Positions 1 through 5,375 of a stretch of DNA of 5,687 nucleotides are shown here, in pieces. Source of the DNA: Hydrogenophilales bacterium RIFOXYD1_FULL_62_11 (GTDB taxonomy: Bacteria > Pseudomonadota > Gammaproteobacteria > Burkholderiales > Thiobacillaceae); assembly GCA_001802655.1 (NCBI GenBank), contig MGZO01000029.1:44814-50500 (forward strand), in the 5' to 3' direction. Made by a program: the position numbers and the translations under genes. Numbering within the stretch: position 1 is the stretch's first letter; each line of letters opens with the position of its first letter. The notes beneath the pieces are model-generated. The model was not told the DNA's origin. It made no database searches and saw nothing but the letters and a program-made list of their open reading frames with translations.

Positions 1-2
1 TG

Positions 3-716
3 TTCGCTTTTTTTGTGGTGATGTATGCCATCTCCGCCGTCAACGAAGGCAAGTACCGCGTCCTGGCGAATTCGCTGGGCGATGCTTTCGGCAACCCGTC
101 CCCCGAGGACGACATCAAGGTGCCGGAGCTGCCAACGGTCAAGCTGCCGCCCGAAGTCAGACAACGCACGCTGAAGCAGCAGCAGCACCTCGAAGAACAG
201 ACGCACATGACCGATGTCGCCAACACGCTGCTCGCCGCCATGGGGCCGTTGATCAAGGAGGGCAAGGTGCGGGTCACCCAGAGCCGGCGCGGCGTCAGCA
301 TCGAAATCAATGCCAATGTCCTGTTCGAGCCCGGGCAGGCGCGATTGCATCCGCATTCGCTGCAAGTGCTGCAAACCGTTGCAGCCGCCTTGAAAAACGA
401 GCCGTTCAAGCTTGAAGTCACCGGCCATACGGATAACCGGCAGATCAGCAATTCCACGTTTGCCTCGAACTGGGAGCTCTCCGCCATGCGTGCCACCAGC
501 GTGGTGCGCTTGCTGGCTGCCAACGGGATCGAACCGGAGCGCCTGCTGGCGATTGGCAGCGAAGCCAGCAAGCCGATTGCCTCCAACGACACCGAAGACG
601 GGCGGGCGCGCAATCGCCGCGTCGAATTGATGGTGTTGTCCGGATTGCCTGATATTGTTGAAGAAATTCCGCTTGCACCCTCCGCGATGCAAACAAACAC
701 CCCGGCCCGACCTTGA
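3..716 (+). CDS. motD: Flagellar motor stator protein MotD/MotB family, 3' part (5' end outside the window)
   Basis: This would be the peptidoglycan-anchored B-type subunit of a flagellar stator, which with its MotC/MotA partner forms the ion channel that drives rotation. The frame is open from nt 3, so the start and most of the N-terminal membrane helix lie upstream. The first visible residues, FAFFVVMYAISAVNEGKYR, match the end of the MotB/MotD transmembrane helix and the start of the plug region. A variable, charged linker follows (about nt 90-290). The C-terminal OmpA-like peptidoglycan-binding domain covers about nt 310-650, with TGHTDN near nt 420, the NWELSAMRA segment near nt 470 and GRARNRRVEL near nt 600. 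A short non-conserved tail ends at TGA 714-716. MotD is preferred over MotB because of the VVMYAISAVNEGKYR wording, but the upstream partner gene is not visible. The family call is firm; the paralogue assignment is less so. The GTG codons at 15 and 18 are internal, not true starts. Confidence 0.85.
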   Translation, partial: FAFFVVMYAISAVNEGKYRVLANSLGDAFGNPSPEDDIKVPELPTVKLPPEVRQRTLKQQQHLEEQTHMTDVANTLLAAMGPLIKEGKVRVTQSRRGVSIEINANVLFEPGQARLHPHSLQVLQTVAAALKNEPFKLEVTGHTDNRQISNSTFASNWELSAMRATSVVRLLAANGIEPERLLAIGSEASKPIASNDTEDGRARNRRVELMVLSGLPDIVEEIPLAPSAMQTNTPARP

Positions 717-740
717 AAAGCAGCAGATAAGCTCGATACT
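712..740 (+). promoter_or_regulatory. Candidate promoter of lon (sigma-70 and/or heat-shock type)
   Basis: TTGAAA (713-718) and GATACT (735-740) are separated by 16 nt and match the sigma-70 boxes at 5/6 and 4/6 positions. The same -35 read as CTTGAA (712-717), followed after 14 nt by CTCGATAC, is also a loose fit to a sigma-32 heat-shock promoter. The -35 overlaps the stop codon of the stator gene. A start near nt 747 would give a leader of about 45 nt. This is a pattern match only, and read-through from the stator gene is equally possible. Confidence 0.4.
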
Positions 741-792
741 TCGGACTGGGTGTCTGATCACCCTGCCTGAATCAACACGAGAACAATAATCC

Positions 793-3180
793 ATGCCCAA
801 GCCGTCTGCTCCTGAAGATGAAGCCTCAACCGAGCTGCAATTGCCGGTCGATCCCCTGTTGCCGAGCGAGCTCTACCTGCTGCCGCTGACTGAAAAGCCT
901 TTTTTCCCGGCGCAAACCATGCCGCTGCTGATGAACGAGGCACCGTGGCTAACCACGGTCGAGGCCATCGGAGAATCCAACCACCACATGGTGGGGCTGG
1001 TCGTGGTCAAACCCGACAACACCGACGAGGTGAAGCGGGGGGATTTCCGCAGCATCGGCACCCTGGTGCGCATCCATCATCCGGTCCGCTCCGACGGCAA
1101 GATGCAGTTCATCGCCGAAGGGCGGCGCCGCTTCCGCATTGTCGAGTGGCTGTCCGAGACAGCGCCGTTCAAGGTGCGGGTCGATTACCCGAGTGAAATC
1201 GGCAAACCGGATTCCGAGGAAATCCGCGCGTATTCCATCGCGATCATCAACACGATCAAGGACTTGCTGCCGCTTAATCCGCTTTATTCTGAAGAGTTGA
1301 AGTTCTTTCTCAACCGTTTCGGGCCGAATGAGCCGTCGCAGTTGACCGATTTTGCCGCCAGCCTGACCACCGCGTCGAAGCAGGCTCTGCAGGATGTGCT
1401 GGAAGCATTCAGTCTGAAAAAACGCATGGAGAAAGTGCTGGTTCTGCTGAAAAAAGAACTCGACGTCGCACGCCTGCAATCGGACATCCGCGACAAGGTC
1501 GACGAGAAAATGAGCGAGCATCAGCGCGAGTTTTTCCTGCGCCAGCAACTCAAGGCGATTCAAAAGGAACTGGGTATTGCCAAGGACGACAAGACCGCCG
1601 AACTGGATACCTTCAATGAACGTATCGCCAAACTGACCTTGCCCGAGGCGGCCAAAAAGCGCATCGACGAGGAAATGCACAAGCTTGCGCTGCTGGAAAC
1701 CGGCTCGCCGGAATACAGCGTCACCCGCAACTACCTCGACTGGCTGACCGTGTTGCCGTGGGGCGTGCATACCCAGGACAAGATCGATCTCGACGTCGCA
1801 CGCAAGATCCTCGACCGCGACCATGACGGCCTCGACGACGTCAAGGACCGCATTATCGAGTTCCTCGCGGTGGGTGCAATGCGGGGCGAAATGGCCGGCT
1901 CGATCCTGCTGCTGATCGGGCCGCCCGGTGTCGGCAAAACTTCCATCGGCAAGTCCATCGCCGAAACCCTGGGGCGCAAGTTCTATCGCTTTTCGGTCGG
2001 CGGCATGCGCGACGAGGCCGAGATCAAGGGCCATCGCCGCACCTATATCGGCGCGATGCCCGGCAAGTTCGTCCAGGCGCTGAAGGAAGTCGGCTCGGCC
2101 AACCCGATCATCATGCTTGATGAAATCGACAAGATCGGCGCCAATTACCAGGGCGATCCAGCCTCGGCCTTGCTGGAGGTGCTCGACCCCGAGCAGAACG
2201 CCGATTTCCTCGACCACTATCTCGACGTGCGTTTCGATTTATCCAAGGCGCTGTTCATCTGCACCGCGAACGATTTTTCCATCCCCTCGGCGCTGCTCGA
2301 CCGGATGGAAGTCATCCGACTGTCGGGCTACATCACCGAGGAAAAAATCGCCATCGCCAAACACCACCTGTGGCCGCGCGTACTGACCCGCGCCGGGCTG
2401 AAAAAAGGCCAGCTCACCATCACCGAAGGCGCGCTGCGCCACGTGATCGACGGCTACGCACGCGAAGCCGGCGTGCGCAACCTGGAAAAACAACTGGGAC
2501 GGGTGGCGCGTAAAGCGGTGGTCAAAATTCTGGGTGGGGCGGCGACACCGATCAAAATAGGCATCAAGGAAGTGGAAGCCTATCTCGACAAGCCCGTGTT
2601 CACGCGGGAAAAACCGATGAGCGGCGTCGGCATCGTCACCGGACTGGCATGGACTTCGATGGGCGGGACGACCTTGCCGGTCGAGGCAAGCCGCGTCCAC
2701 ACGCTTAACCGCGGTTTCAAGCTCACCGGCAAACTGGGCGAGGTCATGAAAGAATCGGCCGAGATCGCCTACAGCTATGTCGCCTCGCACCTGAAGTCCT
2801 ACGGCGCGGACACCACCTTCTTCGACAAGAGCTTTGTACACCTGCACGTGCCGGAAGGTGCGACGCCCAAGGATGGTCCCAGCGCTGGCGTCACCATGGC
2901 GACCGCGCTGCTTTCACTGGCGAAAAACGCCAAAATCAACCGCCCCCTCGCAATGACTGGTGAACTCACGCTCACCGGTCAAGTACTACCGGTAGGCGGT
3001 ATCCGTGAAAAAGTCATCGCTGCACGCCGCGTCGGCATCAACGAACTGATTTTGCCCGATGCCAACCGGCGTGACTTCGACAAGCTGCCCGACCACATCC
3101 GTGCCGGTCTGACCGTACACTTTGCCAAGCGCTATCAGGATGTGGCAGCAGTGGTATTTGGAGAACCATCCGGCAGATAA
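793..3180 (+). CDS. lon: ATP-dependent Lon protease (LonA type, S16), possibly a second Lon
   Basis: A 795-residue cytoplasmic AAA+ serine protease that unfolds and degrades damaged or regulatory proteins as a hexamer. An N-terminal substrate-binding domain (about 27-220) starts with LYLLPLTEKPFFPAQ, after a tail of about 20 residues that E. coli Lon lacks. A helical, coiled-coil region follows (about 220-310). The AAA+ module has Walker A GPPGVGKTS (376-384, K382), Walker B IIMLDEID (439-446), sensor-1 N493, arginine finger R504 and sensor-2 R562. The protease domain has PKDGPSAG with catalytic S697 and GGIREK with K740. Their 43-residue spacing is the same as that of S679/K722 in E. coli Lon. 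All key residues are present, so it should be active. An in-frame TAA at 787-789 makes ATG 793 the first possible ATG; only a weak Shine-Dalgarno (GAG, 779-781) precedes it. The usual clpX and hup neighbours are absent and the divergent N-terminus recalls AsrA-like second Lons, so it may not be the housekeeping copy. The family is certain; the paralogue status is inferred. Confidence 0.95.
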   Translation: MPKPSAPEDEASTELQLPVDPLLPSELYLLPLTEKPFFPAQTMPLLMNEAPWLTTVEAIGESNHHMVGLVVVKPDNTDEVKRGDFRSIGTLVRIHHPVRSDGKMQFIAEGRRRFRIVEWLSETAPFKVRVDYPSEIGKPDSEEIRAYSIAIINTIKDLLPLNPLYSEELKFFLNRFGPNEPSQLTDFAASLTTASKQALQDVLEAFSLKKRMEKVLVLLKKELDVARLQSDIRDKVDEKMSEHQREFFLRQQLKAIQKELGIAKDDKTAELDTFNERIAKLTLPEAAKKRIDEEMHKLALLETGSPEYSVTRNYLDWLTVLPWGVHTQDKIDLDVARKILDRDHDGLDDVKDRIIEFLAVGAMRGEMAGSILLLIGPPGVGKTSIGKSIAETLGRKFYRFSVGGMRDEAEIKGHRRTYIGAMPGKFVQALKEVGSANPIIMLDEIDKIGANYQGDPASALLEVLDPEQNADFLDHYLDVRFDLSKALFICTANDFSIPSALLDRMEVIRLSGYITEEKIAIAKHHLWPRVLTRAGLKKGQLTITEGALRHVIDGYAREAGVRNLEKQLGRVARKAVVKILGGAATPIKIGIKEVEAYLDKPVFTREKPMSGVGIVTGLAWTSMGGTTLPVEASRVHTLNRGFKLTGKLGEVMKESAEIAYSYVASHLKSYGADTTFFDKSFVHLHVPEGATPKDGPSAGVTMATALLSLAKNAKINRPLAMTGELTLTGQVLPVGGIREKVIAARRVGINELILPDANRRDFDKLPDHIRAGLTVHFAKRYQDVAAVVFGEPSGR

Positions 3181-3199
3181 GCGCCGGTCAGCCGGGTTC

Positions 3200-3213
3200 T
3201 GAGCCTAGGCTCA
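3200..3213. repeat. 14-bp perfect palindrome between convergent genes
   Basis: TGAGCCTAGGCTCA is its own reverse complement. It lies between the lon stop (3178-3180) and the end of the oppositely oriented HMA-like gene, whose stop codon (3211-3213) forms its right edge. It could fold as a 5-bp stem with a CTAG loop. A second imperfect hairpin, CCGGC (3170-3174) with GCCGG (3183-3187), spans the lon stop. Neither is followed by a T-run, so a terminator role is uncertain. Confidence 0.6.
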
Positions 3214-3438
3214 TGCGCCGCAATGCTGGGCGTGATAGCCGCGCCGTTGAACTTCATTTCGTAAACCCACGGTGCTAATGCGGTCAGGGTCATAGGCAAC
3301 AATCATCAGGTGCGTCCTGCGATCATTGAATCGCGGGGCGATCACCCCATCAATCGTGCGCATTTGATTTTCCAACTCGTGCCGTGCCTGTTCATCCAGC
3401 GCCTCGTTCACATGTAGTACTACGTCGTTGATATACAT
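3211..3438 (-). CDS. Small HMA-like (ferredoxin-fold) protein without a CxxC motif
   Basis: A 75-residue cytoplasmic protein with no signal peptide or membrane segment. The order of elements suggests the beta-alpha-beta-beta-alpha-beta fold of heavy-metal-associated domains: a strand (YINDVVLHV, 2-10), a helix (about 13-28), GVIAPRFN (31-38), a strand (THLMIVAYD, 42-50), the HMA-like tail PDRIS with a second helix, and RGYHA at the end. The CxxC metal-binding loop of HMA domains is missing: the region after strand 1 reads NEALDEQARH. The only cysteine is C73 in the terminal QHCGA. ATG 3438 is chosen because AAGGA (3450-3446) lies 7 nt before it; a TTG at 3444 would be too close to that site. 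It lies 176 bp downstream of the dsrE-like gene in the same direction, with a possible terminator between, so it may be transcribed separately. Its function is unknown. A role in metal or sulfur handling is suggested only by fold and context. Confidence 0.75.
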   Translation of the reverse strand: MYINDVVLHVNEALDEQARHELENQMRTIDGVIAPRFNDRRTHLMIVAYDPDRISTVGLRNEVQRRGYHAQHCGA

Positions 3439-3445
3439 GATCAAT

Positions 3446-3450
3446 TCCTT
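3446..3450 (-). promoter_or_regulatory. Shine-Dalgarno of the HMA-like gene
   Basis: AAGGA on the - strand, 7 nt before ATG 3438. It decides the start in favour of this ATG over the in-frame TTG at 3444-3442. Confidence 0.7.
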
Positions 3451-3552
3451 TCAACCCCACAATTGGTGAAGCTGCCACTAAGACTAGTGCGCGGGGAAAG
3501 CATGGCAAATAATGATTGCTGATGGTCTCGCCCAACTTGACCCGCGCATCAG

Positions 3553-3599
3553 AAAAACTGACTGGACACTGAGGCTCATGATCCGGCTGGCAGTGCCCA
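3553..3599 (-). terminator. Possible rho-independent terminator of the tusA-dsrE operon
   Basis: On the - strand a 9-bp stem (3599-3591 with 3571-3563, one G-U pair) closes a 19-nt loop. Five nt later comes a run of five T (3557-3553). It starts 15 nt after the stop of the dsrE-like gene. The long loop, the gap before the T-run and its shortness make it a weak terminator at best. The rest of 3439-3614 holds no convincing gene: the open frames running through it are tails of out-of-frame shadows of the dsrE-like gene. Confidence 0.4.
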
Positions 3600-3614
3600 A
3601 CAAGCCGAAAAGAC

Positions 3615-4226
3615 TCAGATAAACAGACACACGTCCGATTTCTGCGCCACCGGCAAAAAGCTGGCTGCACCGATCCAGTCCTGGATTTCGGGGATGAAAG
3701 CATCGTGCGAATGGCCGAAGAGTTCGACCGTCATCTGACAGGCAACCAGCTTGACGTCGGCTTCTATGCAGATGGACCGCAGTTCTTCGATGCTGGCCAC
3801 CCCATTGTTTTTGACCGTTTGCTGCATCAGGCCGGTTGCCATTTTTTCGAAACCAGGCATCCCTGCCATGACGACATTCGGAATTTTCCAGTTGATGTCC
3901 TTCAGCCATTGCGGGCCGAACGGCATTTTCATGGGCATGCTCGGATTGCCGAGCGGGCTGATTTCAAGATGCAGATCCTTCTTCAGTAGTTCGAGCCCAT
4001 AGAAGGTGAAAAAAATCGACACGTCCCACCCCAGTGCCGATGCGGTGGAAGCCAGGATGAACGGGGGATAGGCCCAGTCGAGCGTGCCCTTGGTGGCGAT
4101 AATGGCCAGCGAAGGGACGTGCGCGGCTTCGCGTTCGGCCATTTTGGATTCAAACCGCTGGTCAAACCATTGATCCAGTTGTGATTTGTGCAGGTTGCTT
4201 GGAATGATTTTATCGATAGCACCCAT
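3615..4226 (-). CDS. DsrE-superfamily sulfur-transfer protein (DsrE2/DsrE3-like)
   Basis: A 203-residue protein of the DsrE/DsrF/DsrH-like superfamily, whose members accept and hand on sulfur as cysteine persulfide in the cytoplasm, often next to TusA. A short hydrophilic N-terminus (1-38) is followed by the family signature SLAIIATKGTLDWAYPPFI, ILASTASALGW and IFFTFYGLELLKKD. A proline- and methionine-rich stretch follows (LGNPSMPMKMPFGP). The C-terminal part has the conserved cysteine segment VACQMTVELFG with C163, the likely active residue, plus C153 ten positions earlier and C200 near the end. The hydrophobic stretches look like the core of an alpha/beta fold more than clear membrane helices. 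ATG 4226 is chosen because AAGGAG (4238-4233) lies 6 nt upstream; a 24-residue upstream extension of the frame would run into tusA. The 10-nt gap to the tusA stop indicates co-transcription and probably translational coupling. The subfamily (DsrE2 versus DsrE3) was not resolved by eye. Confidence 0.88.
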   Translation of the reverse strand: MGAIDKIIPSNLHKSQLDQWFDQRFESKMAEREAAHVPSLAIIATKGTLDWAYPPFILASTASALGWDVSIFFTFYGLELLKKDLHLEISPLGNPSMPMKMPFGPQWLKDINWKIPNVVMAGMPGFEKMATGLMQQTVKNNGVASIEELRSICIEADVKLVACQMTVELFGHSHDAFIPEIQDWIGAASFLPVAQKSDVCLFI

Positions 4227-4232
4227 GATCGT

Positions 4233-4238
4233 CTCCTT
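4233..4238 (-). promoter_or_regulatory. Shine-Dalgarno of the dsrE-like gene, overlapping the tusA stop
   Basis: AAGGAG on the - strand, 6 nt before ATG 4226. Its first bases share the TAA stop codon of tusA (4239-4237), so ribosomes ending tusA finish on the site where dsrE translation starts. This suggests coupled synthesis of the two partners. Confidence 0.8.
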
Positions 4239-4470
4239 AAGCTTTGCGGACGAGGAATACAAATTCGCCCTGATTTGCGTCGGAAGAAACCAGCTCATTC
4301 CCGGTTTGTTTGCAGAATGCCTGCATGTCCTTGATCGAGCCCGGGTCGGTCGACGTAATGGCCAGCGTTTCGCCTGTGTTCAGGCCGGACAAGGCTTTTT
4401 TGGTGCGCAGAATGGGCAGCGGACAGTTCATGCCGCGTGCATCCAGGGTTTGCGTTGCGTGTGTGTTCAT
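4237..4470 (-). CDS. tusA: TusA-family sulfur carrier protein
   Basis: A 77-residue cytoplasmic sulfur carrier that takes sulfane sulfur as a persulfide on one cysteine and passes it to acceptors such as DsrE-type proteins, in tRNA thiolation, cofactor synthesis or dissimilatory sulfur oxidation. The family signature is at the N-terminus: LDARGMNCPLPILRTKKAL, with the CPxP motif at 16-19 and active-site C16. The second half reads STDPGS, then DMQAFCKQTGNEL with a second cysteine C53, then FVFLVRKA, which is the usual TusA beta-alpha ending. The length is normal for the family. ATG 4470 is preceded by AAGGAG (4483-4478) at 7 nt. Pairing with a DsrE-like gene points to the sulfur-trafficking kind of TusA rather than only the tRNA-thiolation kind; that is inference from context. 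No rhodanese gene, a common third member of such clusters, is present. Confidence 0.93.
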   Translation of the reverse strand: MNTHATQTLDARGMNCPLPILRTKKALSGLNTGETLAITSTDPGSIKDMQAFCKQTGNELVSSDANQGEFVFLVRKA

Positions 4471-4477
4471 CGTGTGA

Positions 4478-4483
4478 CTCCTT
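4478..4483 (-). promoter_or_regulatory. Shine-Dalgarno of tusA
   Basis: AAGGAG on the - strand, 7 nt before ATG 4470. It lies only 10 nt downstream of the palindrome 4495-4508, so a protein bound there could also hinder transcription through the start of tusA. Confidence 0.75.
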
Positions 4484-4493
4484 CAGCTTGTAG

Positions 4494-4509
4494 ATGACCG
4501 TACGGTCAA
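4494..4509. promoter_or_regulatory. Operator-like site A, upstream of tusA
   Basis: ATGACC-GTAC-GGTCAA. The inner TGACCGTACGGTCA (4495-4508) is a perfect 14-bp palindrome, typical of TetR-family operators. It shares GACC-N4-GGT with the sites at 4602-4617 and 5276-5291. It sits in the leader just before the tusA Shine-Dalgarno, so it would work as a roadblock or belong to a second, unrecognised promoter. Binding by the neighbouring TetR protein is inferred. Confidence 0.6.
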
Positions 4510-4515
4510 GGAAAT

Positions 4516-4531
4516 CGGCAAAAAAATGCCG
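4516..4531. repeat. Small A/T-loop hairpin in the tusA leader
   Basis: CGGCA (4516-4520) and TGCCG (4527-4531) form a perfect 5-bp inverted repeat around six A (six T on the tusA strand). It lies between operator-like sites A and B. The stem is short and the T-run is in the loop, so it is not a standard terminator. Its function is unknown. Confidence 0.4.
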
Positions 4532-4601
4532 GGCGAAACAACACGAATAGCGCGAAGCGAAACCACAAAGTCGATTTCAAAAAGTAGACTGGTCATGTCG
4601 C

Positions 4602-4619
4602 TAGACCGGTCGGTTTATA
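4602..4619 (-). promoter_or_regulatory. Putative tusA promoter -10 with overlapping operator-like site B
   Basis: On the - strand TATAAA (4619-4614) is a good -10 box, but no convincing -35 lies 16-18 nt before it. Overlapping it is TAGACC-GGTC-GGTTTA (4602-4617 on +), an imperfect 16-bp inverted repeat (5 of 6 arm positions paired) sharing GACC-N4-GGT with sites A and C. A related partial copy, TAGACTGGTC (4585-4594), lies 17 bp away in direct orientation to TAGACCGGTC (4602-4611). A repressor bound here would cover the -10. Transcription from here would give a leader of about 137 nt for tusA. Confidence 0.5.
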
Positions 4620-4655
4620 TTGCGGCCATAAAAAAAGCGCCCGACTGTATGGCAA

Positions 4656-5261
4656 TCAGGTGCCCGGTAATTCGATGCGCAGGGTTTTGATTGCGGGACC
4701 CAACCGATAGAGTAACTCGGGGTCATTTTGCGACTTGGCCAGCAGGATCACCCCTTCGAGATAAGCCAGCATGGCTTCAGCAGTTAACAAACTATCCAGA
4801 GGGGCGATACCACCCTCTGCAACTGCCTGATCCAGTGCATCCTTGAAGCGGAATTTGGCCCGCGTGAAAATGGCCAGCAACTTGGCGCGCAGGATGTCGT
4901 CCTGCGTGCTGACTTCGAGCGTCAGATTGCCGAAGATGCAGCCCAGCATCCGCCCATGGACTTCCTTGATCGATTTTTGCCAGAAATAAGCGGCGTCGAT
5001 CAGGTAGTCGATGCGTTCCATCGGGGGCAATGCCGGGTCAAACGCTTCGGCCACAAATCCATTGGCCCAGTCATCTGCGAACTCATCGATGACCGCCAGT
5101 GCCAGATCGCGTTTGGACGGGAAGAAATGATAAAAGCTGCCTTTTTGTACGCCGGCGTTGTCGCAAATTTCCTGGATGCCGACGTTGGCATAACTACGCG
5201 AATGGAAGCGCGTTTTGGCTGCCGCTACGATTCGGGATCGGGTGTCGGTTGCAATATTCAT
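4656..5261 (-). CDS. TetR/AcrR-family transcriptional regulator, possible thiol sensor
   Basis: A 201-residue one-component repressor. The N-terminal TetR DNA-binding domain covers about 6-55: helix TRSRIVAAAKTRFHSRSY, then the helix-turn-helix VGIQEICDNAGVQKGSFYHF (27-46) and the typical FPSKRDLAL. The ligand-binding domain is helical and contains C108 in RMLGCIFGNLTLEVS, a context resembling that of the redox-active cysteine C106 of E. coli NemR. The only other cysteine is C33, in the helix-turn-helix. The stop of this gene is 185 bp upstream of the tusA start on the same strand. Matching inverted repeats lie in its own promoter and before tusA, so autoregulation and control of tusA-dsrE are likely. 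ATG 5261 has no Shine-Dalgarno and falls at the expected transcription start, so the mRNA is probably leaderless. The family call is certain; ligand and targets are inferred. A NemR-type electrophile sensor or an efflux regulator would be the alternatives. Confidence 0.92.
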   Translation of the reverse strand: MNIATDTRSRIVAAAKTRFHSRSYANVGIQEICDNAGVQKGSFYHFFPSKRDLALAVIDEFADDWANGFVAEAFDPALPPMERIDYLIDAAYFWQKSIKEVHGRMLGCIFGNLTLEVSTQDDILRAKLLAIFTRAKFRFKDALDQAVAEGGIAPLDSLLTAEAMLAYLEGVILLAKSQNDPELLYRLGPAIKTLRIELPGT

Positions 5262-5268
5262 GTGTCAA

Positions 5269-5297
5269 ACAATAGTTGACCGACCGGTAAAATGCAA
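5269..5297 (-). promoter_or_regulatory. Putative tetR promoter with operator-like site C in the spacer
   Basis: On the - strand TTGCAT (5297-5292) and TATTGT (5274-5269) are separated by 17 nt; they match the sigma-70 boxes at 3/6 and 4/6 positions. The spacer is almost exactly filled by TTGACC-GACC-GGTAAA (5276-5291 on +), an imperfect inverted repeat of the same GACC-N4-GGT type as sites A and B. This is the classic layout of an autorepressed TetR gene. The predicted start of transcription, about nt 5262, is next to the start codon. Confidence 0.55.
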
Positions 5298-5363
5298 GCG
5301 GCAAGCTTTCAGTCGTTGGAAGGGAAACCTGAATCCGCTCACTTTGAGGCGGTCGCTCTCGGG

Positions 5364-5369
5364 TAAAAT
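5364..5369 (+). promoter_or_regulatory. Possible scpA -10 box (leaderless start)
   Basis: TAAAAT matches the sigma-70 -10 consensus at 5 of 6 positions and ends 6 nt before ATG 5376, so transcription would begin at or next to the start codon. The -35 is unclear: TTGAGG (5344-5349) is only 14 nt away, and at 17 nt only ACTTTG is present. Confidence 0.4.
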
Positions 5370-5375
5370 CGCGCC

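Noticed and set aside
748..763. Hairpin GGGTG / CACCC between the stator gene and lon, considered as a terminator
   Set aside because: The stem has only 5 bp and no T-run follows.
949..2217. Long open frame of 422 codons on the - strand inside lon
   Set aside because: It is fully antisense to a well-supported Lon protein, its translation resembles no family I know, and such frames are common opposite GC-rich genes.
2971..2997. ACCGGT-rich stretch resembling the operator motif
   Set aside because: It is inside the conserved Lon protease domain and does not have the GACC-N4-GGT spacing.
3392..3909. Two overlapping - strand frames (103 and 141 codons) reaching from the dsrE-like gene into the gap and the HMA-like gene
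   Set aside because: They are out-of-frame shadows of dsrE and of the HMA-like gene, without a plausible ribosome site or recognisable protein sequence.
4227..4298. A 24-residue N-terminal extension of the DsrE-like protein
   Set aside because: It overlaps the end of tusA in another frame, and a strong AAGGAG lies 6 nt before ATG 4226.
4625..4653. Inverted repeat GCCATA / TATGGC with a run of T on the - strand after the tetR stop, considered as a terminator
   Set aside because: The T-run lies inside the 17-nt loop rather than after the stem, and no GC-rich stem precedes it.
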